NCBI GenBank assembly: GCA_028673005.1 | Contig: CM054113.1 | Location: 208,187,504 to 208,251,503, forward strand | Reading direction: 5' to 3' | Length of the DNA: 64,000 nt | From: Tanypteryx hageni | Taxonomy: Eukaryota > Arthropoda > Insecta > Odonata > Petaluridae | Part shown: positions 12,506-19,665 of the stretch, in pieces | Layout: every line of letters begins with the position of its first letter | How positions within the stretch are numbered: position 1 is the stretch's first letter | Program-made: the position numbers and the translations under genes | Notes under the pieces: generated by a model | Databases searched by the model: none | Seen by the model: only the letters and a program-made list of their open reading frames with translations | Told to the model about the DNA's origin: nothing

Positions 12506-12507
12506 CG

Positions 12508-12627
12508 AAGGCTTCCACGGCGTGCTGTTGATATGGTGGTGATTTCCGGGATTCTGCCGTGTTGATCCATTTCCTGGACAATATTTCGCCGACGTTCCAG
12601 TCGGCTTCTTCAGGTCCGAAGTGTCGG
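12508..12627 (-). mobile_element. Penelope-like element 3' end fragment
   Basis: On the minus strand the segment runs from the hammerhead-like core into ATGGATCAACACGGCAGAAT, ACCACCATATCAACAGCACG and CCGTGGAAGCC. I associate this arrangement with the non-coding ends of Penelope-like retroelements. It breaks an RTE relic on one side and abuts the 3' end of element A on the other. No coding part of this copy is present. Family assignment rests on this motif, so it is moderate. Confidence 0.55.
12576..12617 (-). ncRNA. Hammerhead ribozyme-like motif
   Basis: Read 5'->3' on the minus strand: GGAC, then CTGAAGA (fits CUGANGA), one extra A, GCCGAC, a six-base loop TGGAAC, GTCGGC, GAAA, TATT, then GTCC. 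GCCGAC/GTCGGC gives a perfect 6-bp stem II and GGAC/GTCC a 4-bp stem I. Stem III is nearly absent, as reported for minimal hammerheads of Penelope-like elements. Against full activity are the extra A before stem II and the unusual site (AUU before GUCC). Self-cleavage is an inference. Confidence 0.5.
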
Positions 12628-12645
12628 TGTTCAAGTTCAAGTTCA

Positions 12646-13185
12646 AAAAACACTTTATTTTCTTAGTTTCATAATACATTTACAAAAGTTTTACATAGTA
12701 ATACACATTGTAATACACATTGTACGTATTATTCTTTCTTATTTCTTATTATTCTGCTCATTACCCGTGGGTATTATGCATTGTCTCCTATTCGCTCCTA
12801 TTATTATTTACATTATATTTCATTTATTTTTTTTCAGGGAAAAAATTTTGAAGTGCAAAAAACCCTAATATCTTATTATAACAAAATTTAAAAATATGTA
12901 CTATATACAATATTTACAATCCTTCTTTCTAGGCATATTCTTTTCCCTACTCCTGGGATATTATATACAAAAACAAAAATATCAAATAAAATTAAATAGG
13001 TTAACAATAAGTAAAGTTATTTACAAGTGGGGCGAGGCCCCTTTTCTTTTTAATAGTCTTTCTTCTTTTAACTTCGTTTTTCTGCATTTTCGTTCTTCTG
13101 TTTTCGCTTTTCTCCTCCTTCCTCCTCCTTGCCCGTTGTCGTTGTTCCTCACGTCCTTGTAAATTCCTTCTGCGGCGCCTCTGCT
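12646..13185 (-). other. 3' UTR of element A
   Basis: This is non-coding sequence between the ORF2 stop and the tail repeats of element A. It includes an AATAAA poly(A) signal about 10 bases before the terminal TTGAAC repeats. I see no other feature in it. Confidence 0.6.
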
Positions 13186-15927
13186 TTAGTCGTCCGCTGC
13201 TGGCAGCTGCCTCCTCGTCGTTTTCCGCTTCCCTTGTTGGTAGTTAGTTAATATATTATGTGTTATTATTCTATGTTTATAATTAAATGGCATGTTGGCC
13301 ACGTCTTTGTGTATGATTGTCTTTAAAGCTTCATTCCCTGTTGTTTTGTTTAAAATATCATCGCAAAATTTTATGGTTGTATCCTGAATATGCTTTTGTA
13401 GGGAACTTATTCCTGCGGCTATTCTGTTTTCTGCAATGGTTTTTTGTGGGTTTACGTTTCTCAAAAATTTATTTTGAATTCTTTCTAGTTTCTTATAATT
13501 TGATATATAGGTACTTCCCCAAATTGGCGCCGCATATGTTATGACGGGCCGAATTATAGTTTTATATAGTGTAATTTTGTTTTTTGTGCTCAGCCTGCTC
13601 TTGCTGTTAGTTAGTGGTCTCAGTTGTTTTGCTGTTATGGCGGCTTTTTGTCTTGCGTAATTCGTATGTTTTGTCCAGGTCATGTTTCTGTCTATGTGTA
13701 CTCCTAAATATTTAACAAATTTACTCCAGTCAATTCGTTTTCCCTGCCATTGAATATGATTATTAGTCATTTGTCTTAAAATTTTTATTTTATTAGTTAT
13801 AATAATTGCCTCGGTCTTGTCTTTATTAATTTTTATTTTCCAATTGTCGGCGTATTCGTCTATAATTTCCAATGCATTTTCTAATTTGTCAATTATTGGT
13901 TGTAGCTGAAAAGATTTCGTATATAAAGCCGTGTCATCCGCATAAATTGCTGTTTCTACGTCCTCTATAGAGGAAAGATCGTTTATATATAAATTAAAAA
14001 GCAAAGGTCCAATAATTGAGCCTTGTGCTATCCCTGCTTCAATCGGTCTTTTGTCAGAAAGGGCCTGTCTTATCCTTGTTTGAAAGGTCCTGTGTTTTAA
14101 ATAATTTTCTATAAGTCGCGTCAGTCCGACGGAAAATTCGTATTTTATAAGTTTATATATTAGTCCTTGCGTCCAAACCCTGTCAAATACTTTTTCTATG
14201 TCCAATAATACAATTCCTATGTTTTTATTTTTATTTCTATGGTGGGTGCAGTAGTCTGTTAGTCTAAATATTTGATGTACTGTCGAGTGTCTCTGTCGAA
14301 AACCAAATTGTTCGTTCCGTATAATGTCTTTCAGTTCCACGTGCTGTTTTAGTTTTTCATAAATTGTCATTTCTGTTAGCTTTCCTAGCGTCGTAAGTAG
14401 GCTAATCGGTCGGTAATTTTGTGGAAAAATCCTATCTTTTCCTGGCTTGGGGAAGGAAAGTATTATAGCATTTTTCCAAATTTTTGGAAAATGGCACGTT
14501 CTATGAATGGCGTTAATCAATTGTGTAACATATTTAATTTTATTTTTAGGCAAATATTTTAATTGAATATTTCGAATGTCATCTTCTCCCGGTGCTTTAA
14601 GGGCTTTTAGTCTCTTAACATATGTCATAATGTCTTTTGGTCTAAATTCGTCCATCTCGTCCTCAATCGGTTTTTTGCGAAAGTTTCTAACCTCTCGTTC
14701 AACAGTTCGTTCGTGTTCGTCATTATCTGTCTCATTTTCCCTAAATTGTTTTTCGTAGTTATCTGCCAGGGCTGTCGCTATTTCGCTATCGGCGTAAACG
14801 AGTCCTCTTTCGCCGTGAAGGCTATTAATTTGTGTATAGCCTTTCGTCAGTTTTTTAGTCATTTTCCATAGCGAATTGTCTTTGGTGTCTAAATTGCTTA
14901 GTTTCTTTTCCCAGCGGTCATTATAGGCATCGTTAAGGGCCGTCGTTAATTTCCTGCTACTCTCATTCAATGTCCGTTTCGTCTCCTCGGTGCGATGTCT
15001 TTGGTAGCGGTTTCGTGCTTTACGTTTGTCGGTTAAAAGTAATTTAATTTCCTCCGAAGTGTCTATCCTGTGTTTGTGGTTAGTCTTGGGTATCGCTTGC
15101 TCTGTGGCGTCTTTAATGGCTATCGTCAATGCCTTGGCAGATTCCTCTATAAGTTGAGGGTCGTCCTTAATTTCGGGCAGTTTAGTCTTTCTTAATTCAT
15201 TTGTATACGTCTTCCAGTCCGCTCTATGGTAGTTTATCGTCTTTTGTTTATTCGTAGTCGTTTGCGTTTTCCCAATGCTTATTGCATAGGTTATTGGTGC
15301 ATGGTCCGAGTCTAGGGCGTCATGCGTCTTTGGTTCTGTATATGTCGGTATGTCTTTTAAAATACTTAGGTCTATTGTACTGGGAGTTTGCATTAGGTTC
15401 GGTGGAAAAAATGTTGGCGTTCGCGGATAAATTATCGTGGTGTCATGTCTGTCAATGTCTAGGTCCTGTAGTCGCCTGCCGTTGGTATTGGTCGTTTTGC
15501 ATCTCCATGTCTTATGTCTGGCGTTAAAGTCACCTGCTATTACCGTCTTTTCTTTATATGTTAGTAGCTCCTCCAATTGTCTAGTTTTTAAAGTATTTCC
15601 TGATTTTACGTAAATGGAGTACATTCGCAGGTTAGTCCCGGAAAACATGCGTCCAACATTCTCAATTCCGTCTAAATCGTTCCTGTATGTATGGTGGCAA
15701 TTCAGTTCTCGCTTCGTTATTAGGGCTACTCCCCCTCTTCTTTTTTCCCTATCTCTGCGAAATATCTTATAATTTTCTAAATATAATTTGTCGTCCGCTC
15801 TTAGGTGTGTTTCTGATATTGCCATAGCATCTACGTCATTCTGTTCCAAAAAGGTCTCCAGCTCCCTAATCTGTCTCTTTACGCCATTGGCGTTCCATTG
15901 TGCTATTTTTAATTTGTTTATAGCCAT
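13186..15927 (-). CDS. ORF2 of element A: endonuclease / reverse transcriptase, 913 aa
   Basis: A single open frame of 913 codons encodes the replication protein of a Jockey-clade LINE: it nicks target DNA and reverse-transcribes the element's RNA at the nick. Residues about 5-225 form an APE-like endonuclease: WNANG (11-15), SETH with catalytic E (38-41), GDFN (132-135) and SDH (207-209). The RT follows: FPKPGKDR...YRPISLL, EQFGFRQRHST, LLDIEKVFDRVW (the family usually has KAFD), AGIAQGSIIGPLLFN and the catalytic YADD at about 662-665. The C-terminus has KYLGVHIDRNMTWTKH and a PVITYAAPIWG block. Length and domain order match complete Jockey ORF2 proteins. The ATG at 15927-15925 lies inside the last codons of ORF1. 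I see no stop or frameshift. Confidence 0.93.
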   Translation of the reverse strand: MAINKLKIAQWNANGVKRQIRELETFLEQNDVDAMAISETHLRADDKLYLENYKIFRRDREKRRGGVALITKRELNCHHTYRNDLDGIENVGRMFSGTNLRMYSIYVKSGNTLKTRQLEELLTYKEKTVIAGDFNARHKTWRCKTTNTNGRRLQDLDIDRHDTTIIYPRTPTFFPPNLMQTPSTIDLSILKDIPTYTEPKTHDALDSDHAPITYAISIGKTQTTTNKQKTINYHRADWKTYTNELRKTKLPEIKDDPQLIEESAKALTIAIKDATEQAIPKTNHKHRIDTSEEIKLLLTDKRKARNRYQRHRTEETKRTLNESSRKLTTALNDAYNDRWEKKLSNLDTKDNSLWKMTKKLTKGYTQINSLHGERGLVYADSEIATALADNYEKQFRENETDNDEHERTVEREVRNFRKKPIEDEMDEFRPKDIMTYVKRLKALKAPGEDDIRNIQLKYLPKNKIKYVTQLINAIHRTCHFPKIWKNAIILSFPKPGKDRIFPQNYRPISLLTTLGKLTEMTIYEKLKQHVELKDIIRNEQFGFRQRHSTVHQIFRLTDYCTHHRNKNKNIGIVLLDIEKVFDRVWTQGLIYKLIKYEFSVGLTRLIENYLKHRTFQTRIRQALSDKRPIEAGIAQGSIIGPLLFNLYINDLSSIEDVETAIYADDTALYTKSFQLQPIIDKLENALEIIDEYADNWKIKINKDKTEAIIITNKIKILRQMTNNHIQWQGKRIDWSKFVKYLGVHIDRNMTWTKHTNYARQKAAITAKQLRPLTNSKSRLSTKNKITLYKTIIRPVITYAAPIWGSTYISNYKKLERIQNKFLRNVNPQKTIAENRIAAGISSLQKHIQDTTIKFCDDILNKTTGNEALKTIIHKDVANMPFNYKHRIITHNILTNYQQGKRKTTRRQLPAADD
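15918..15927 (-). promoter_or_regulatory. ORF1/ORF2 start-stop overlap of element A
   Basis: ATGGCTATAA holds the ORF2 start codon and, in the other frame, the ORF1 stop TAA. Such overlaps in LINEs suggest termination-coupled reinitiation. Element B has the same arrangement, also starting ATGGCT. Confidence 0.65.
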
Positions 15928-17057
15928 TGCAGGGCTGTTTTGAGTATGGATTCTATCCGTTCCTGATGTGTCGTTGCCGTTTGTAGTGTGTTGCGAAGGT
16001 CTTTAAGTGTTCCCAAAATGTGTTTAAAATCAAAGTTTTGTAATATTTCTTTAATAATTAAAAGAATTTGCCCTAGTTCCCCTTTTGGCGTCTCTCCCCT
16101 TGCTTTTTCTGCGTATGTCTCTGTTTCTCTGGTCTCTTTTTGATTTTGTCTGGTGTCCCCTGTTTTCCCTTTAAATTCTTTGGTTTTAGTGTCTAACTTT
16201 CTAGCAGGGCAATTCAGGTCTGAAGCTGCATGGTCCCCTGCGCAATTCTTACATTTAAGCCTGGTCGTTTGCTGGCATTGTCTCGAGTCATGTGACTCGC
16301 TACAATATCGGCATGCCGTGGTGTAATTGCAAAACATCGCCGTGTGCCCCAGTTTCTGGCAATTAAAACACTGTGTTCGCCTATTCGATCGATACTTTTC
16401 CCACCTAACTCCTATATGTGCTATATGTGTTCTTTTAGTAAGGGCCATAATATTTGAGCTTCCCGAAAAAATCAAAATGTGCATAGGGAGGGGAGTGCCG
16501 TCCTTATACACCTGTACTACTTTTTGCGGAAAATATCCCTCCCCTTGAAGAAGCCGTCCCACTTCCTGTGCTGAATATTCCGCGGGAATATTTTTTGCCA
16601 CGACTTTCTTGGCCCTGTCCTGTCTATTTCCATACGTATGGAATTCGTGATTATTGTCACGCAGTGCCTTGGTGGTCATAAGGTAGTCTGCTTTATTGCT
16701 GGCATAAACCGTCACCTCCGTTCTCGTAAACCTAGCCTTAAGTCCTTTGTTTGACTTGCGGTGAACTTCCGCATGCGTCTTATTGATTGCCGCTGTCGAG
16801 GCTGCTTTAATTGGTGGGGGAAAATCGCGGTCTTCGCCCTCAGACAACGAGCTATACCTATTTCCCATAATAGTTTCATGCGCGTTTAAGCCCTGTGGTT
16901 TGGTGTGACTTTTCCCTTTCCTTCTTCCTTCCTCCCTAAATTCTCCCTCTGGCATATCGTCAATTTCCAGGGCGTTTTCCTCGCTCCTATCCCCGTATGT
17001 CCTCCCAGACCGAGTGTTTTTTGGCGATGGTTGGTAGTCCTCTGCTTCCGCCATCAT
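15918..17057 (-). CDS. ORF1 of element A: Gag-like zinc-knuckle protein, 379 aa
   Basis: This is a nucleic-acid-binding protein of a Jockey-clade LINE, expected to coat the element RNA in a ribonucleoprotein particle. The N-terminal ~100 residues are charged and low in complexity. A middle domain follows (TRTEVTVYASNKADYL ... KKVVAKNIPAEYSAQEVGRL). Then come three CCHC-type knuckles: CFNCQKLGHTAMFC from about residue 230, CRYCSESHDSRQC, and CKNCAGDHAASDLNC. The C-terminal part is polar, ending LQWL. The start is ATGATG at 17057-17052. The stop overlaps the ORF2 start by 10 bases (ATGGCTATAA). Confidence 0.9.
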   Translation of the reverse strand: MMAEAEDYQPSPKNTRSGRTYGDRSEENALEIDDMPEGEFREEGRRKGKSHTKPQGLNAHETIMGNRYSSLSEGEDRDFPPPIKAASTAAINKTHAEVHRKSNKGLKARFTRTEVTVYASNKADYLMTTKALRDNNHEFHTYGNRQDRAKKVVAKNIPAEYSAQEVGRLLQGEGYFPQKVVQVYKDGTPLPMHILIFSGSSNIMALTKRTHIAHIGVRWEKYRSNRRTQCFNCQKLGHTAMFCNYTTACRYCSESHDSRQCQQTTRLKCKNCAGDHAASDLNCPARKLDTKTKEFKGKTGDTRQNQKETRETETYAEKARGETPKGELGQILLIIKEILQNFDFKHILGTLKDLRNTLQTATTHQERIESILKTALQWL

Positions 17058-17391
17058 TATGCCTATTCCTCCCGCTGCTGGCTCTGCTTCGGTCGCTGGT
17101 GCTCGCTAGGCGCGGCCTCTGACGGGTTTCCTAAGCGTCCTGATAGCTCCTCAGTTTTCCGCGGTTGTTGTTCAGTATATGGTGTGGTGGTGTTGTCCCG
17201 TGTTTTTTCCTATTCGTCCCTACCGGGATGCGTCCCGCCGGAGCTAAGACGTCCCCTTTGAGCAAGTGGTTTGAAGGGGGATTACCACTGGTAATTACTG
17301 CCCCCGTAGAACACTTACAAATTCTCCGCCTCCCTCCATTAGCAGGGCCTGCCCTAAAAAGGGCCGTTTTGGCCGGTGACTCCGCCGTCCA
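17058..17391. other. Junction between element A 5' UTR and the region before element B
   Basis: GC-rich and non-coding. The part nearest 17058 must be the 5' UTR of element A (minus strand). Short palindromic pieces occur: TTACCACTGGTAA at 17282-17294 and an AAAAAGGGCCGTTTTGGCC patch near 17355. The exact 5' end of element A is not visible. Confidence 0.45.
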
Positions 17392-17485
17392 AGTTCAGCC
17401 TGGGCGCTTACCTCGGGTGGGGGCTTAGACCCCAGGCTTTGCTCTTTCGGTTTTGTCCCTGTTGCTTGGATCTGTCTCCGGTAGT
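17392..17485 (+). repeat. 94-bp direct repeat flanking element B, copy 1
   Basis: It matches 22526-22619 in the same orientation with no gaps and about seven mismatches by eye. Core words are GGGCGCTTACCTCGGGTGGG and CCCCAGGCTTTGCTCTTTCG. Copy 1 lies before element B and copy 2 after its ORF2. It is either the 3' end of a related, truncated element, an unusually long target duplication, or a shared terminal sequence. Confidence 0.85.
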
Positions 17486-17670
17486 ATGTTTTTCTCTTTG
17501 TCTCTGTCAAATATTTTCCTTGAGATTGTTCCGACCCGGTACGCGCTTCTTGCGGGGTGATAGTTGACTGAAGAAGAGTTCAGGCTCGCCGAGAGCACGT
17601 TGCTGTTAGTGAAGATTTTTTCTGAGCTAACAGTGACTGGTTTCCGTCACGCTTGGGACCCCTGAGCGTC

Positions 17671-19665
17671 ATGGCTGCCGTACCTCTACCTGGAGGAGGC
17701 CACCGACGGTCCTCGTCGACCGGACGGATAGCCCGGCTTATCCTGGAGGATGGCTCGTCGGTGCGATTCGTTCGCCGGACCTTCGACTCCGCAGAGGCAT
17801 GGAGGAGGGAACTGGCTCTCCAGTCAGCTTCTCCACTTCTGCATAAGACCGGCCCATCTTCGGTCCCTGGAGCTCCTGACTTCGTCGGGTGCCATCCTGC
17901 TGCGGGACCGCCCGCTGCGTCATCTTCGGCGATGGAAGTCTCCACACCGCCGGACCTGCCTGCTGCTGGCGCCTCCGCAGCTGTTTCCGCCCCTGCGGTG
18001 ACTTTGCCGCCCTCAACGGCCGCCGCAAAAAAGGGCCCCAAAAAGTCCGTGAAGGCACGAAAACCGGCCAGACACGACGAGCAGAAGCACCTGACGGCTT
18101 CTGAACCCGTTACAGACGAAACCTCCGCCCCAGCGGAGATTTTGCCACTAGCGATTGCCGCCGCTAAAAACGGCCCTTTTACGGGCCATAAAAATCCCGG
18201 AAAGCCACCTTTACCGGCAGCAGAGGACGAGGACCTGCAACTGGCTACGCCTGCTTCAGCTCCAAGTATCACCGAAGAGGCCATGGACATCTCAGAGGGA
18301 TTCCGTGGCAAGAGGAAGCTGCCTTCCTCCCCCAATCGTCCTGAAGACGGACCAGACCTGGCCAAGCGGTCTGCACCCGCCCTTGGTGAGGTGCCTTGCA
18401 CTCCTAGCGCCCCAGATGGGGACTTCGTTGTGGTGCGGGGTAAGCGCTCTTCGAAGAGGGGAAAGGCTTCCTTTTCTCCCATGCCCTCCGATGCCGCCCA
18501 GTCGGCAACCACGACGGACGACGCCCCGGCGCCGCGCCCGAGGATGGCTCCCATCACCGCCTATGGCCTTCCCTCTCACAAGAGGGTGGCAGCTGCCATC
18601 AAGCAGGCTGGTGGCGGTGGGCACTTCGAGATGCAGGTCCGCCAGGCCTCCACACGAATCCTGGTGACAACGCCGGCGCAGCATCGTGCAGCGCTGAAAG
18701 AACTGGACGCCATGGGAGTCCAGTATCACACCCAGCCACTGGACCTCAAGCGGGCGACCAGACTCCTCATCCCAGGCGTCGCCACGGACTACGACACGCA
18801 GGACATCGCGGCGGACCTCTCTTCGAAGGGGTTCATAGTCCGTGGAGTCCGGCATATCTCTGAGATCCGCGGAGGTGAGAAGATTCCCACACGGCGCTGC
18901 ATCGCGACTGTGGAAAAGCAACCAGGGGGCGTTGCAGTCGGCAGAATTTCCAGCGTCTGCGACTGCAACGTCTCCATTGAGCACTTCAGGGGTGGCCGTG
19001 GCCCCATGATGTGCTTCAACTGCCAGAGATTTGGACACCGGGCAGTCGCCTGCACCATGCCTCCTCGCTGCTTCAAGTGCGCTGGAGACCATCCTTCCCG
19101 GGAATGTCCCTTACCGGCTACCTCAGTCCCGAAATGCGTGCACTGCGAGGGGCCTCACCTGGCCTCCTTCCGGCAGTGCCCAGTTTTCATCGAGGTGTTG
19201 AAGCGCTATGAGGATGCAGTTCGCCGTGACAGGGCCCAACATCCTCCACGCAAGCAGCCACAGAGGACGACCTCCAAAGAAGCAGCGAGGCCGGTGACGA
19301 TCGCCGCGTCTTTTGCAGCCGTCGCTGGAGCCAAACCGGCTATCGAAGAGCTGGCTCCGATTTCGTCAGCGGAGCTGACGCCACCACCAACCAGCCCGAA
19401 TCTGGCCGCCCCAGCTAAGGCGGTTCAGCCATCAGCTCCGGTAGAAGCGGCGACTTCGTCGGTTCCAGAGGCACCTGCCTCCCGGCCGAAACTCAGCGCC
19501 GCGCAATCTGGTGACGAACTTCCGGATGAAGACATCTGGGCAACGATCTCCACTTTGTGCCGATCGCTGCGGCGCTACATTGCGTCAACTGAAGGCCGAC
19601 TTCTCCTCTCTCTCCTGGAGGAGCTGGCACGAGGTCAACAACGACGACCCGTTAATGGCTGTTAG
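17671..19665 (+). CDS. ORF1 of element B: Gag-like zinc-knuckle protein, 664 aa
   Basis: This is the RNA-binding Gag-like protein of a Jockey-clade LINE. The first ATG in frame is at 17671 (MAAVPLPGGG); the frame is open upstream only from a TTG. About 300 N-terminal residues are rich in Ala, Pro, Ser and Lys. Then comes a domain like those paired with zinc knuckles in insect LINEs (ITAYGLPSHKRVAAAIKQAG ... LDLKRATRLLIPGVATDYDT). Three zinc knuckles follow: CFNCQRFGHRAVAC (from residue 448), CFKCAGDHPSREC (467) and CVHCEGPHLASFRQC (489). A Pro/Ala-rich tail follows. It is open throughout although ORF2 is not. The stop at 19663-19665 overlaps the ORF2 ATG at 19655. Confidence 0.9.
   Translation: MAAVPLPGGGHRRSSSTGRIARLILEDGSSVRFVRRTFDSAEAWRRELALQSASPLLHKTGPSSVPGAPDFVGCHPAAGPPAASSSAMEVSTPPDLPAAGASAAVSAPAVTLPPSTAAAKKGPKKSVKARKPARHDEQKHLTASEPVTDETSAPAEILPLAIAAAKNGPFTGHKNPGKPPLPAAEDEDLQLATPASAPSITEEAMDISEGFRGKRKLPSSPNRPEDGPDLAKRSAPALGEVPCTPSAPDGDFVVVRGKRSSKRGKASFSPMPSDAAQSATTTDDAPAPRPRMAPITAYGLPSHKRVAAAIKQAGGGGHFEMQVRQASTRILVTTPAQHRAALKELDAMGVQYHTQPLDLKRATRLLIPGVATDYDTQDIAADLSSKGFIVRGVRHISEIRGGEKIPTRRCIATVEKQPGGVAVGRISSVCDCNVSIEHFRGGRGPMMCFNCQRFGHRAVACTMPPRCFKCAGDHPSRECPLPATSVPKCVHCEGPHLASFRQCPVFIEVLKRYEDAVRRDRAQHPPRKQPQRTTSKEAARPVTIAASFAAVAGAKPAIEELAPISSAELTPPPTSPNLAAPAKAVQPSAPVEAATSSVPEAPASRPKLSAAQSGDELPDEDIWATISTLCRSLRRYIASTEGRLLLSLLEELARGQQRRPVNGC

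Larger units (their letters stand above)
12631..17391 (-). mobile_element. Jockey-clade LINE 'element A', apparently full-length coding
   Basis: The element reads right to left: 5' region (17391-17058, outer boundary uncertain), ORF1 (Gag-like), overlapping ORF2 (endonuclease-RT), a roughly 550-bp 3' UTR, an AATAAA signal (complement of 12654-12659) and a tail of short repeats, TTGAACTTGAACTTGAA on the minus strand. The tail is a tandem hexamer rather than poly(A). Both frames are open, so this is a young copy. Its 3' end joins Penelope sequence at about 12628. I could not find a target-site duplication, mainly because the 5' end is unclear. Confidence 0.8.

Noticed and set aside
17580..18557. 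Long minus-strand open frame (325 codons) opposite element B ORF1
   Set aside because: GC-rich codon bias of the real plus-strand ORF keeps the opposite strand open; it has no domain.
18292..19092. Second minus-strand frame (266 codons) opposite element B ORF1
   Set aside because: It lies opposite the zinc-knuckle coding sequence and has no recognisable motif of its own.
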